Shown here piece by piece: positions 44,557-53,446 of a DNA stretch of 64,000 bases. The notes beneath the pieces were generated by a model. The model had not been told where the DNA came from, ran no database searches, and saw only the letters and a list, made by a program, of their open reading frames with translations. A program made the translations under genes and the position numbers. The stretch is from Congregibacter litoralis KT71. GTDB taxonomy: Bacteria; Pseudomonadota; Gammaproteobacteria; Pseudomonadales; Halieaceae. Each line of letters begins with the position of its first letter. Within the stretch, counting starts at the first letter, position 1. Where the stretch lies: assembly GCF_000153125.2 (NCBI RefSeq), contig NZ_CM002299.1, positions 3,422,928 through 3,486,927 of the forward strand, written 5' to 3'.

Positions 44557-44583
44557 AGCGCTCCCACCCCACTTCGGACTCGC

Positions 44584-44601
44584 TGTCAGCATTTTTTACA
44601 C
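44584..44601 (+). promoter_or_regulatory. Putative PrsR-type enhancer element, site 1
   Basis: TGTCAGCATTTTTTACAC is nearly identical (one change in 16 core positions) to the element at 55450-55466 upstream of the PEP-CTERM gene. It ends 50 bases before a sigma-54-type promoter, an ordinary position for an NtrC-family activator. Confidence 0.55.
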
Positions 44602-44651
44602 TTCCCTGCCATATCCGCCCTAAACGCCTGTAATTACGGGTAAAAAAATAG

Positions 44652-44667
44652 TGGCCCAGCCCTTGCA
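44652..44667 (+). promoter_or_regulatory. Sigma-54 (-24/-12) promoter candidate
   Basis: TGGCCCAGCCCTTGCA is very close to the RpoN consensus TGGCAC-N5-TTGCA with exact spacing. The predicted transcript begins near 44678 and reads into the 100-aa membrane-protein gene. Confidence 0.7.
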
Positions 44668-44757
44668 AGCCCCCTGACACGGGGTAAACTTGGGCAAACC
44701 AGCGCGGAGGTAAGTCGAGCAGAATGTGGTTTATTGCTCGGTCACGACGATAAGCTG

Positions 44758-45060
44758 ATGGAGGTGCTACTCACCGTCATCGGTATTCTCGGTTTGGGTG
44801 CATTCCTGATTGCAGCCTGGGTTTTTGTCTCCGCCGCAAAACGCTACATCACCGGCGAAGATCTCCGGGAGGAACTGGAGGCCATGCAATCTGACCTCTC
44901 CCCCTATTCTTCCCGCACAGAACGCTCCGGCGGTCAGTTCAAAGAACGCTCTGGCAAAGACCGCCGGCAGCACCATGCCAATGTTTTTCCCCTGAAGATT
45001 GATGGCGTTGTTATCGACCGGGACCGCAGGGTGCATAACGACCGTCGTCGCGTTGCCTGA
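44758..45060 (+). CDS. Small single-pass membrane protein, probable sigma-54/PrsR target
   Basis: 100-aa protein: one N-terminal helix (VLLTVIGILGLGAFLIAAWVF) and a polar cytoplasmic-like tail rich in Arg/Asp with repeated Asp-Arg-Arg (SGKDRRQHH, DRDRRVHNDRRR). I recognise no family. ATG 44758 is chosen because it starts the helix; TTG 44734 is possible. A 9-codon frame (44723-44752) with GGAGG upstream precedes it and could couple translation. It lies just downstream of the EPS sugar transferase and behind a sigma-54 promoter and the shared element. Confidence 0.65.
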   Translation: MEVLLTVIGILGLGAFLIAAWVFVSAAKRYITGEDLREELEAMQSDLSPYSSRTERSGGQFKERSGKDRRQHHANVFPLKIDGVVIDRDRRVHNDRRRVA

Positions 45061-45105
45061 GACCACAACGGCCGTACGCCCTCTAAGCCGGCAGACTTCA
45101 TCGAT

Positions 45106-46098
45106 TTGTTTGCAACAGCTCTGATTACTGCAACTCGGATAGTTGGACGCACTTTTTTTGCTGCGATGACTCTTTTTGCTGCGAGTGCTTTTCTTGCCGC
45201 AAGCAGCCAGGCACAAAACTTTGTGCAGGACACGGTCACGGCCTTTGAGAACAGCGAGATTGTTTTTCAACGCAGCAGCTCCAACGCCCCCTTCATCCCC
45301 ATCGCCTACACCAGCGCCCGCAGCTATGGCGAGGCTACCGTTGACAGCGCCCTCACGGGACAAGCCCTGAACTTCGAACAGCAGGGCGCGTCCGCAGCGG
45401 CGGGCGTCCCCTTTCTGGTGAGTGAGCGCGATGCGGTGATTGTCGGCGCCTATCTCAGCAGCAATCGTTTTAAAACGGACAACGAGCAGATTGATGACTT
45501 TCGCGTGGACTCCGTGGGCCTGCCCATTGGCTGGTTCCGGCAGGTCAACCCCCAATGGCAGGCCGCAGCCTTTGTCATGCCCGTGGGTCATCGCAGTACC
45601 CAGCAGGACTCGAACTGGACGTTGCAGACCATGGGCGGCGTCTTCGCCCGGTACACGCAAAACGAAACCCTGTGGTGGGCATTTGGTCTGTTTGGTGATG
45701 ACAGCCCCAACGACAGCTACCTCATCCCCTATTTAGGTGCCAGCTGGGTAATCAATCCGCGCTGGACCTTGAGCGCCATCATGCCCTGGCCGGCCGTAGT
45801 GTATGCGCCGACCCCGGACTGGATGTTCCGTCTCGGCGCGTCGCCATCGGGCGCGGCCTGGAGCCTGCAGCCCGTGAACAACGAAGTGGCGATAAGCCTC
45901 GATGCCTGGGACTTCGGCTTAAGCGCCGAACGCCGAATCCACAAAAACCTCTGGCTGGAAGCGCGCACCGGTGTGGGCGGCCTGCGCGGCATTCGTTTTA
46001 ACAGCGACGACAGCCAGCTGGAGGACCTGGACATCAGCGTGGGCGCCAGCGGCTTCTTTGCCCTCTCTCTCAAACTGCGCCCGGGCTTTCTCCCCTAG
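45106..46098 (+). CDS. Outer membrane beta-barrel-like protein of unknown function
   Basis: 330-aa secreted protein. Signal peptide ends ...AASSQA-Q. The rest shows alternating strands (VIVGAYLSSNRF, WWAFGLFGDDSP, WTLSAIMPWPAVVY) and a C-terminal strand GFFALSLKLRPGF typical of outer-membrane proteins; it resembles the DUF6268 type. The start is TTG 45106, or ATG 45166 with a shorter, less basic signal. It follows the small membrane protein by 45 bases and may share its transcript. Confidence 0.55.
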   Translation: MFATALITATRIVGRTFFAAMTLFAASAFLAASSQAQNFVQDTVTAFENSEIVFQRSSSNAPFIPIAYTSARSYGEATVDSALTGQALNFEQQGASAAAGVPFLVSERDAVIVGAYLSSNRFKTDNEQIDDFRVDSVGLPIGWFRQVNPQWQAAAFVMPVGHRSTQQDSNWTLQTMGGVFARYTQNETLWWAFGLFGDDSPNDSYLIPYLGASWVINPRWTLSAIMPWPAVVYAPTPDWMFRLGASPSGAAWSLQPVNNEVAISLDAWDFGLSAERRIHKNLWLEARTGVGGLRGIRFNSDDSQLEDLDISVGASGFFALSLKLRPGFLP

Positions 46099-46104
46099 AT
46101 GCAC

Positions 46105-46860
46105 TCAAAGGAGAACCGGCTCACCTCCCAGATGCCCAAGGCGGGGCCGGTAACCCCAGAACTGCTCTACCCGGTCGGCACTCAGCACTGAGCGCACAGG
46201 CCCCGATGCCACGAGCTTGCCATCGGCGAGCAGGGCGCATCGACCGGCGTAGCGCAGGGCATGATTGAGGTCATGAAGCACCGCAACGACCGCGTATCCG
46301 TCATTGAGGGCGAGGTCCCGGAGCATCCGCAACATCCCATGCTGATGCCCCAGATCCTGGGCCGAGGTGGGTTCATCGAGGAGGAGCACCGGCGGACCCT
46401 GGGATTCACTGAGCTGCAGCAGCACCCGGGCAAGATTCACGCGCTGACGCTCACCCCCGGATAAGGCGGGGTAAGAGCGGTCCGCAAGGTGCTCGCAGTC
46501 GCAACGATCCATGGACCGGCGCACGCGACGCTGCCCTTCGCGCCAATCCACGCTGAGAGGCGTAAGACCGAGGGCCACCACCTCCTGCGCTGTAAATGCA
46601 AAGGGGATATGGGACTGCTGAGCCAGGACCGCGACGTTGCGCGCCCGCTCCGCGGCCGTCCACTCCCTGATGTTTCGGCCCTGCAAGGCAACGGTGCCGC
46701 GGCAACGTATATCCCCTGCCAGGGCAGCAAAGAAACTACTTTTTCCTGCACCATTGGCGCCTAAAAGCGCCTGAAACTCTCCCGCCATTGCCTCCCAGCT
46801 CGGCACCGTGAGAGCAAACCCGCCCCGACGCGCCTGCAGATCGATCACCCGGAGAGTCAC
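46105..46860 (-). CDS. hmuV: Heme ABC transporter ATP-binding protein HmuV
   Basis: 251-aa ATPase: Walker A LLGANGAGKSSFF, signature LSGGERQRVNLARVL, Walker B VLLLDEPTSAQD and switch His in VAVLHDLNHALRY. Size and sequence fit HmuV/FecE-type iron-chelate importers. The start is the GTG at 46860 that overlaps the hmuU stop (GTGA), not the long upstream frame. It powers heme import with HmuU and HmuT. Confidence 0.88.
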   Translation of the reverse strand: MTLRVIDLQARRGGFALTVPSWEAMAGEFQALLGANGAGKSSFFAALAGDIRCRGTVALQGRNIREWTAAERARNVAVLAQQSHIPFAFTAQEVVALGLTPLSVDWREGQRRVRRSMDRCDCEHLADRSYPALSGGERQRVNLARVLLQLSESQGPPVLLLDEPTSAQDLGHQHGMLRMLRDLALNDGYAVVAVLHDLNHALRYAGRCALLADGKLVASGPVRSVLSADRVEQFWGYRPRLGHLGGEPVLL

Positions 46861-47903
46861 AGTCCGCGCCCTCGCATCTGCAGCAACAGCATCATAAAAA
46901 ACGGCGCGCCAATGAGTGCCGTCACAATACCCACGGGCAGCTCCGCCGGGGCGATGACTACGCGCGACGCGCTGTCGGCGGCAATGAGCAGCAAAGCGCC
47001 CCCGAGGGCCGACAGGGGCAGTAGCACCCGGTAATCGGGTCCACAGAGCATGCGCAGCATATGCGGCACCACAAGACCCACAAACCCGATAAGCCCGCAG
47101 GCGGATACGGCGAGTCCCACACCCAGGGCGACCAGGACAATGAGCTCGAGCTTCAACCACTCCACGGGAATGCCCAGGTGACGAGCTTCGGACTCCCCCA
47201 AAAGCAGTGCGTTCAGCGCTCTGGCACGCCCTTGAAAACGCAGAGCCACCGCCACTGCCGCAAGGGCCAGAACGCCGAGCAACACATCGTCGGCCCGCGC
47301 CAGGGAACCCATCTGCCAGAACGCGATATCCCGCAGACGCTCGTCGTCGGACAGATAACTCAGAAGTGCGATAGCCCCGCCGGACAGGGCCGAGATTGCG
47401 ACGCCGGCGAGGAGGAGCAAGACCACGGAGGTGCCCCGGGCATCGAGAGCCAGGGAATAGACCAGCATGCTGGTGACGAAGCCACCCGCGAATGCCGCGA
47501 GGGGTAAGACTATGGATTGCTGGGCATTGGGTAGGAAAAAGATCGCCAGGGTCGCACCCAGAGCAGCGCCCGCGGAGACACCAATCACGCCGGGATCCGC
47601 CAGAGGGTTACGAAACAGCCCCTGCATCACCGCGCCGCACTGGGCGAGGAGCCCCCCCACCACGACTGCCAGCAAGCTGCGGGGCAGCCGCAACTCGAGC
47701 ATCACGGCTTTTTCGTAGCCCTCCAGAGAACTCATGCCCAGGCCAAACACGACATCGGGTAGCGCCAGAAGAGCCGCGCCAAAGGGCAGGGACACAGCAC
47801 CGGAGGTTAAGGACAAACCGCCGGCCACCAGGAGTGCAGCTAGCAAACAGATCGCTGTGGTGTGGGGAGCCAGGCGGCGGACAGTAGACCTATTCACCGT
47901 CAC
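46857..47903 (-). CDS. hmuU: Heme ABC transporter permease HmuU
   Basis: 348-aa FecCD/BtuC-family permease with about ten helices. Typical motifs: LRLPRSLLAVVVGGLLAQCGAVMQGLFRNPLADPGVIGVSAGA and GLIGFVGLVVPHMLRMLCG, the BtuC coupling region. GTG 47903 overlaps the hmuT stop by 4 bp. Product lies in the inner membrane and passes heme to the cytoplasm. Confidence 0.88.
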   Translation of the reverse strand: MTVNRSTVRRLAPHTTAICLLAALLVAGGLSLTSGAVSLPFGAALLALPDVVFGLGMSSLEGYEKAVMLELRLPRSLLAVVVGGLLAQCGAVMQGLFRNPLADPGVIGVSAGAALGATLAIFFLPNAQQSIVLPLAAFAGGFVTSMLVYSLALDARGTSVVLLLLAGVAISALSGGAIALLSYLSDDERLRDIAFWQMGSLARADDVLLGVLALAAVAVALRFQGRARALNALLLGESEARHLGIPVEWLKLELIVLVALGVGLAVSACGLIGFVGLVVPHMLRMLCGPDYRVLLPLSALGGALLLIAADSASRVVIAPAELPVGIVTALIGAPFFMMLLLQMRGRGL

Positions 47904-48817
47904 GGATGAGAAACCTGCTGGGGAGCGGTTGTGGCTCGTAGTATGCGCTCCGCCTCGGACAAGGCCTTGAGGCTCAATCCGCCTACCAGGGCTCGGCTAT
48001 CCACGCTCACCACCGCCTGATCTCGGGCCGCCTGAGAGTAACGGAGCAGTGGATAGCCGCTCAGCCACTGCGCAGCCGCCGGTAGGGTTTCGTCGGCTAT
48101 GAGCAGAACCTCGGGGTTCAGGGCCAGCAGACCCTCGGCGGTGAAGGTTCGATACCCGTTGTAGTCCACGGCATTGTTGGCGCCGAGTAACTGAAGAAGC
48201 GCATTGCCCGCTGACCCTTCTCCGGCGACGCGGAGCTCGCCATTACTTTCGCGCAGCAGCACCGCACGCCGGGCAGAGAGCGAAGAGTGCCGGGAGATAA
48301 CGGCGGCCTGCTGGTCGATCTGCGCCAGCAACTGCCGGCCCGCTTCCTGCAAGTCCAGAGCCTCAGAAATCACGCGGATGTTAGCTTTGAGTCCGTCGAC
48401 ACTATGGGCAACGGGTAAGCGCACCAGCGCCACGGACGCGGCTGCCAGGGGTGCCAGGGCTCGCTCCGGCCCTGCATGCTCCGAGGCCAATACCAGATCC
48501 GCACGCTGGGCGAGTAAACCTTCCGCACTGAGCGCCCGGTGGTAGCCAAGACGCGGGAGAATCGCCCCTTCCGGGGGAAGGTCACTGGTGTCATCAACAG
48601 CCACCAGTCGATCCAGCGCCCCCAGCGCAACAACAATCTCGGTAATTGCGGCATCGGTGCTAGTCACGCGCTGGGTCGACGCCTCCGCGTAGGCCGTCAC
48701 CGGCAAGAGCAGCAGCGTCATCACCGCAATGGGTAGGGTAAGTGCGGTGCTGCGGCAGAAAAGACTCCGCGAAAGCTCACGCGATCGTGCAAAAAATGGG
48801 GATGCGATATCGGGCAT
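47900..48817 (-). CDS. hmuT: Periplasmic heme-binding protein HmuT
   Basis: 305-aa class III solute-binding protein. Signal peptide (SRSLFCRSTALTLPIAVMTL to about AYA), then RVTSTDAAITEIVVALGALDRLVAVDDTSD, a HutB/HmuT-type N-lobe, a long linking helix and a C-lobe with ALNPEVLLIADETL. It hands heme from the outer-membrane receptor to HmuUV. It is the first gene of the minus-strand hmuTUV operon, divergent from the TonB receptor. Confidence 0.85.
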   Translation of the reverse strand: MPDIASPFFARSRELSRSLFCRSTALTLPIAVMTLLLLPVTAYAEASTQRVTSTDAAITEIVVALGALDRLVAVDDTSDLPPEGAILPRLGYHRALSAEGLLAQRADLVLASEHAGPERALAPLAAASVALVRLPVAHSVDGLKANIRVISEALDLQEAGRQLLAQIDQQAAVISRHSSLSARRAVLLRESNGELRVAGEGSAGNALLQLLGANNAVDYNGYRTFTAEGLLALNPEVLLIADETLPAAAQWLSGYPLLRYSQAARDQAVVSVDSRALVGGLSLKALSEAERILRATTAPQQVSHP

Positions 48818-48871
48818 GACAATCTTCCTGATGAGACGTGGCCGAAATAGTGTCAGAGCTTCTCGCTTAAA

Positions 48872-48915
48872 TCAAATACGAATCATTGTTATTTACATTT
48901 AGAATAAGATTTATT
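48872..48915. promoter_or_regulatory. Fur-box-like AT-rich operator between hmuT and the receptor gene
   Basis: The shared 146-base region has TCAAATACGAATCATTGTT, which matches 11 of 19 positions of the Fur consensus and includes AATCATT, plus a nearby inverted repeat AATAAGATTTATT (48903-48915). Iron-Fur repression of both divergent heme-uptake units is expected for such genes and is inferred here. Confidence 0.45.
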
Positions 48916-48963
48916 ACCGTTGTTTTGAACCACAACATTTTGCGACTCACAGGACACCGCCCC

Positions 48964-51075
48964 ATGCTCAGCACTGGCACCTTCTCCCACGACACCTCCC
49001 ACGCGACCGTCCACTCCAGGCTAAAAGCCAACAATCCCGCGACGCATCTGCTCCCGCGCTGCATCGCCGTGGCCGTGGCGCTTGCAAGCAGCGCCGCCGC
49101 CCTCGCCACAGATTCTGGCGAGGCGACCGCCAAGGAAGACAGAGAAGCCGGACTGGAAGTCGTCACGGTCACGGCTACCCGCCTTGACAGCAATCTGGAC
49201 GATGTCGCGCGAAGCATTGCCACTCTGAATCGCATGGATATCGAAAGCTTTCAGGCCCAGTCCGTGGCGCAAACCCTGCTCTACGAGCCCAATATCAGTG
49301 TCGCAGGCGGTCCCCGGGCGGCCAACCAGGCGCTGAACATCCGAGGACTCACGGGCAACAAAGTCCTGCAGACCGTGGATGGGGCGCGCCAGAGTTTTGA
49401 ATCCGGTCATCGCCCGGGCTACTTCTTGGATCCCGAGTTGCTCGCCTCCGTGGAAGCGGTGCGTGGACCCGTATCCAGTCTCTGGGGCTCCGGCGCCCTG
49501 GGCGGGGTAGTGGCCCAGCGCACGCTGCGCGCCGATGACTTTCTGGCCGAAGAGCAATCTATGGGGGGATTCCTCAAAAGCGGCTATAACAGCAACAACA
49601 GTCAGCAAACCACCACCGCCGCCCTCCTCGGCCGCCAGGGTGGCAGCGATTGGCTGCTATCGGGCTATGTTCGGGACAGTGACGACGTCACCCTGGGCAA
49701 TGGGGAACGACTCGAAGGCTCGGCGGCTGACACCCGCGGCGTCCTCGCAAAATTCCGTCAAAGCCTGGGTGACAATCACAGCTTGGAACTCATCTACCGC
49801 GGCGCCGAGTTCGATGGCGCCGTGCCGTCTAACGGTACCGCCCCCATCAACGCCAGCAGTAACTTTCTGTTACAGCGGGAGCAAGAAACCCATAACGGCA
49901 GCCTCGAGTACCGCTACAGCCACCCCAGCGACATGCTCGACACGCAGGTGCTCCTCTACACAAACCGCGTTTCCATGGATGAGCGCCGCCTCAGCGATGG
50001 TCGGGACGACAACACGGAACTCAACACCGTGGGCATCAACCTCAGCACCCGCGCCACCATCGGCGGCGCTGAGCTCCTCTTTGGCATTGATGCCTATGAG
50101 GAGTCCTTTGACGCCCGGCGCAGCGGTCTGAACCGACCGGAGCCCCCTCAGGCCGACACCGAGGTATGGAGCGCCTACAGCATGGCGCAGGTGCCCCTTG
50201 GTCAATCCTGGCGTCTCGATCTGGGTGTGCGCTATGACGACTTTCAAACCCGTGCGGACAATCTCAACAGCGAGCGCAGCGACGATGCCCTGTCACCCTC
50301 GGCCGCCCTGCGCTTTAGCCCCAGTGACAGCCTCAGCATCACCCTTCGCCACGACCGGGCGTTTCGCGCACCGAGCGCCGAGGAGCTCTATAGCAGCGGC
50401 ACCCACTTCTGCATGGGCCCGGGGTTTTGCAACAGCTTTACCCCCAACCCGGATCTCGATGCCGAAACCGCGGCCAATACGGAATTGCTCGCCACGCTCG
50501 AACTCCCCGGCTTCCGCTCGGGCCACCGCCTGAATCTCTCCGCGAGTGTCTTCGAAAACAAAGTCGATGACTTTATTGAGCAAATTGTCCGCGGCCCCAG
50601 CTTTATGGGTCGACCCGATCCGGGTAACACCAGCTGGGTCAATGTCGATGCCGCGACCCTGCGCGGGGGTGAAATTTCCGCAAGCTATGCCGCCAACAAT
50701 CTGCAGCTACGCCTTGGCTTCGGTTCCACCCGCGGCAGCGACGATGTCACCGGCGAGGACCTATCCAACATTCCCGCGGACACCTTCAATGCTGACCTGC
50801 GCTACCAGTTCACCCGACAAGACATCCTCACGGGACTTCGCTTTATTCACGCGCGAGAACAATCTCGCATCGATGTTCCTGAGCTTGATCCCAACACGCA
50901 GTTCGATGCCTACAGCGTTGTCGACCTCTATGCCCACTGGCGTCCCCAAGGCTTTGATGCCCTGCGCATTGACTTCAACGTCAACAATCTCGGGGACCGC
51001 TTTTACCAGCGCGCCTGGGACCAGCTTCCCCAGGCAGGTCGCGAAGTGATCATTTCAGCCGTTTACAGCTTTTAG
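48964..51075 (+). CDS. TonB-dependent heme/hemoglobin receptor
   Basis: 703-aa outer-membrane receptor. Signal peptide (ends near ASSAAALA), plug domain from about residue 50 (VVTVTATRLDSNLDDVARSI, NIRGLTGNKVLQTVDGARQ, VRGPVSSLWGSGALGGVVAQ), 22-strand barrel with FRAPSAEELYSSG, and a final strand REVIISAVYSF. An N-terminal QTVDGARQSFE-type segment is common in heme receptors (HmuR/HutA-like). Start ATG 48964 is preferred over upstream frames because a signal peptide follows. hutX starts ten bases later. Confidence 0.85.
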   Translation: MLSTGTFSHDTSHATVHSRLKANNPATHLLPRCIAVAVALASSAAALATDSGEATAKEDREAGLEVVTVTATRLDSNLDDVARSIATLNRMDIESFQAQSVAQTLLYEPNISVAGGPRAANQALNIRGLTGNKVLQTVDGARQSFESGHRPGYFLDPELLASVEAVRGPVSSLWGSGALGGVVAQRTLRADDFLAEEQSMGGFLKSGYNSNNSQQTTTAALLGRQGGSDWLLSGYVRDSDDVTLGNGERLEGSAADTRGVLAKFRQSLGDNHSLELIYRGAEFDGAVPSNGTAPINASSNFLLQREQETHNGSLEYRYSHPSDMLDTQVLLYTNRVSMDERRLSDGRDDNTELNTVGINLSTRATIGGAELLFGIDAYEESFDARRSGLNRPEPPQADTEVWSAYSMAQVPLGQSWRLDLGVRYDDFQTRADNLNSERSDDALSPSAALRFSPSDSLSITLRHDRAFRAPSAEELYSSGTHFCMGPGFCNSFTPNPDLDAETAANTELLATLELPGFRSGHRLNLSASVFENKVDDFIEQIVRGPSFMGRPDPGNTSWVNVDAATLRGGEISASYAANNLQLRLGFGSTRGSDDVTGEDLSNIPADTFNADLRYQFTRQDILTGLRFIHAREQSRIDVPELDPNTQFDAYSVVDLYAHWRPQGFDALRIDFNVNNLGDRFYQRAWDQLPQAGREVIISAVYSF

Positions 51076-51084
51076 GAGTGCCCG

Positions 51085-51507
51085 ATGACCAGTCCGATAA
51101 CACAACATGATTTTTTAGCCCCCGAAGACACGCTTCCTCTTTTAGAGCATCTGCCGTCCCTGGGACCCGTCACCTGCATCGTTTTACACGGCGGCTGTGT
51201 CTTTGAGTTCAGCGGGGAGTTTCCCCGGGGGCAGCGCAGTGAGGGCCACCTGAATCTCATGAACAACGGCAGCGGTTTCCATGGGCATCTTGCCCTTGCA
51301 AAGCTACACCGCGTGAGATTTCAGGATAAGCCGCACCGGGGTCGCCCAAGCTACGCCTTCGTCTTTGAAGACCCACAGGCGCAGTGCCTGTTCAAGGTGT
51401 TTCTGGGACGGGATGCCCAAGGGGAGGTTCTGGCCCATCAGCTGGCGTTTTTTCAACTGCTGCAGATCCAGGGATCACTCATAGCACAGGAGGAAAAGGA
51501 ACTATGA
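51085..51507 (+). CDS. hutX: Heme utilisation carrier protein HutX
   Basis: 140-aa cytosolic heme carrier of the HutX/ChuX family. Landmarks: VLHGGCVFEFSGEFPRGQ, then GHLNLMNNGSGFHGHLAL and FVFEDPQAQCLFKVFLGRD, matching the family's heme-pocket region. GGAG precedes ATG 51085. It would take imported heme from HmuTUV and pass it to HutZ, whose gene overlaps by 4 bp. Confidence 0.85.
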   Translation: MTSPITQHDFLAPEDTLPLLEHLPSLGPVTCIVLHGGCVFEFSGEFPRGQRSEGHLNLMNNGSGFHGHLALAKLHRVRFQDKPHRGRPSYAFVFEDPQAQCLFKVFLGRDAQGEVLAHQLAFFQLLQIQGSLIAQEEKEL

Positions 51508-52034
51508 AAAACACCGCTCTACAGAGCCGCCTGGCGGAAGAGGTATTGGGCTTTATAGGACAACGGAAGACACTGCAATTGGCGACCCTCGGGGAGGATG
51601 GTGTGCCCTATGCCTCCTATGCACCCTTTGCAGTCGCTGACGATCGCCTGTACGTGGTGTTGTCAGATATTGCGGTGCACGGCCTGAATCTTCTTGCGAA
51701 TCCCAGAGCCTCGGTATTAATCATCGAGGACGAGGATAGTGCCGAAGAATACTTTGCCCGGGTTCGCGTGAACTATCAGGTACGCGCCACGCAGTTGAAA
51801 ACTGAGTCCGATGCGGGAAACATGGCTTTGAACCATCTTGAGAAAAGATTTGGCGAGCGGCCCCGACGCCTCAGCGAACTGGCGGACTTTCGATTGTTTT
51901 CCCTCGCGCCTGTACAGGGGCGTTACGTCAAAGGCTTTGGGCGTGCCTATACCTTGAGTGGGGGCACCCTGGGCGGCGAGAACATTGAGCACCTTCGCGA
52001 GGGCCATCGCCCCCGGGTCCCTGCAACCGCTTAA
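51504..52034 (+). CDS. hutZ: Heme-degrading/utilisation protein HutZ
   Basis: 176-aa protein with a split-barrel FMN-binding-like fold, typical of HutZ/HugZ: TLQLATLGEDGVPYASYAPF, YVVLSDIAVHGLNL, ASVLIIEDEDSAEEYFARVRV and a C-terminal GRYVKGFGRAYTLSG. AGGAAAAGGA lies upstream, and ATG 51504 overlaps the hutX stop. The protein is linked to heme degradation for iron release in the cytoplasm. Confidence 0.88.
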   Translation: MKNTALQSRLAEEVLGFIGQRKTLQLATLGEDGVPYASYAPFAVADDRLYVVLSDIAVHGLNLLANPRASVLIIEDEDSAEEYFARVRVNYQVRATQLKTESDAGNMALNHLEKRFGERPRRLSELADFRLFSLAPVQGRYVKGFGRAYTLSGGTLGGENIEHLREGHRPRVPATA

Positions 52035-52060
52035 CCGTGCTTAACAGCCTGAATAACTCA

Positions 52061-52078
52061 GGGCGGTCATAGCCGCCC
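52061..52078. terminator. GC-rich hairpin between convergent hutZ and metY
   Basis: GGGCGG (52061-52066), loop TCATAG, CCGCCC (52073-52078). It sits between the two convergent stop codons. There is no clear U-run on either strand, so Rho-independent action is uncertain. Confidence 0.4.
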
Positions 52079-52096
52079 CGCGCAGTATCTGTGCCC

Positions 52097-53377
52097 CTAG
52101 CCGGCGCTGGCAGCCAGTGCCTGTTCAAGATCCGCGATGATGTCATCCACGTGCTCGATGCCGATGGACAGACGCACCATGCTCTCGCTGACCCCCGCCG
52201 AGGCCAGCTCTTCAGCATTGAGCTGCCGGTGCGTCGTGCTTGCGGGATGACAGGCCAGGGATTTGGCATCGCCGATATTAACCAGGCGCAGAATCAACTG
52301 CAGGGCGTCGATAAACCGCGCCCCCGCCTCATGCCCGCCTTCGAGCTCAAAGCTGATGATCCCCGAGGCGCGACCGCCGCAGATCTTTTTACAGGTCTCC
52401 ACATAGGGACTGTCGGACAGGGTCGCGTAATTGACCTTTTTGACCGCTGGATGACCCAGGAGGTAATCGGCGACTTTTTCGGCATTGTCGCAGTGGCGCT
52501 CCATGCGCAACGCCAGGGTCTCGAGGCCCTGCATGATCAAAAAGGCGCTGTGAGGCGCCAGGGCAGCGCCCGTGTTACGCAGGGGCACCACGCGGCAGCG
52601 TCCGATAAACGCCGCCGGGCCCAGGGCTTCGGTGTACACCACGCCGTGATAGGAGGGATCCGGCGTGTTCATCACCGCAAAGCGCTCGGGCTGCGCCGCC
52701 CAATCGAATTTGCCCGAATCCACGATGGCACCGCCAATGGTGGTGCCATGGCCGCCGATGTATTTGGTCAGGGAGTGCACGGCGATATCGGCACCGTGAT
52801 CAAATACGCGGCAGAGGATCGGCGTGGCAACGGTGTTATCCACGATCAGAGGCACGCCCGCGGCGTGGGCAATGTCCGCCCAGCGCTGAATATCCACGAC
52901 ATTCCCCGCGGGGTTGCCGATGGACTCGCAAAAAAGCGCCCGGGTGTTGTCGTCGATGAGCGCCGCCACGGCGTCAAAATCGTCCGCTTCGGCAAAGCGC
53001 ACCTCAATGCCCTGCCGCGGGAAGGTGTGCGCGAACAGATTGTAGGTGCCTCCATAGAGCTGCGAGGTACTCACGATATTGTTCCCCGCCTCGGTGATGG
53101 CCTCGATGGCATAACGGATCGCCGCCATACCGGAAGCCACACTGAGGGCTCCGACACCCCCCTCCAACTGGGCGAGACGCTCTTCGAGCACGCCGTTGGT
53201 GGGATTCATAATGCGACTGTAGATATTTCCCGGCACCGCCAGATTGAACAAATCCGCACCGTGCTGCGTGTCATCGAAGGTAAAGGAGGTGGTCTGATAG
53301 ATGGGGGTCGTCGCGGCGCGGGTGTTGCCGCGGTCGCCCTCATAGCCTGCGTGCAGGGCAATCGTCTCGGGTTTCAT
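52097..53377 (-). CDS. metY: O-acetylhomoserine sulfhydrylase (Cys/Met-metabolism PLP enzyme)
   Basis: 426-aa PLP enzyme. Motifs: ETIALHAGYEGDRGNTRAATTPIYQTTSFTF at the N-terminus, SGMAAIRYAIEA, and the lysine of HSLTKYIGGHGTTIGG that binds PLP. C-terminal LVNIGDAKSLACHPASTTHRQL is typical of MetY. It makes homocysteine from O-acetylhomoserine and sulfide. The long antisense frame on the plus strand is a shadow. Start ATG 53377 follows a leader with a dodecamer repeat. Confidence 0.88.
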   Translation of the reverse strand: MKPETIALHAGYEGDRGNTRAATTPIYQTTSFTFDDTQHGADLFNLAVPGNIYSRIMNPTNGVLEERLAQLEGGVGALSVASGMAAIRYAIEAITEAGNNIVSTSQLYGGTYNLFAHTFPRQGIEVRFAEADDFDAVAALIDDNTRALFCESIGNPAGNVVDIQRWADIAHAAGVPLIVDNTVATPILCRVFDHGADIAVHSLTKYIGGHGTTIGGAIVDSGKFDWAAQPERFAVMNTPDPSYHGVVYTEALGPAAFIGRCRVVPLRNTGAALAPHSAFLIMQGLETLALRMERHCDNAEKVADYLLGHPAVKKVNYATLSDSPYVETCKKICGGRASGIISFELEGGHEAGARFIDALQLILRLVNIGDAKSLACHPASTTHRQLNAEELASAGVSESMVRLSIGIEHVDDIIADLEQALAASAG

Positions 53378-53398
53378 ATCGGGTCTCTTTTTTTGCTG

Positions 53399-53446
53399 GT
53401 GTCTTTGTTGGTTTCTTTGTCGGTGTCTTTGTTGGTGTCATTGCCA
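53399..53446. repeat. 12-bp tandem repeat upstream of metY
   Basis: About four units of a dodecamer, GTGTCTTTGTTG (53399-53410), GTTTCTTTGTCG, GTGTCTTTGTTG and a degenerate GTGTCATTGCCA, lie 22 to 69 bases before the metY start on its template side. On the minus strand they read as Thr-Asn/Asp-Lys-Asp/Glu repeats in an 84-codon frame whose stop overlaps the metY ATG. I do not assert that frame as a gene. Confidence 0.7.

Noticed and set aside
44767..45660. 297-codon minus-strand open frame
   Set aside because: Antisense to the small membrane protein and the OMP gene; no domain and unlikely composition.
49021..49608. 195-codon minus-strand frame inside the TonB receptor gene
   Set aside because: A shadow of GC-rich coding DNA; the receptor motifs on the plus strand are decisive.
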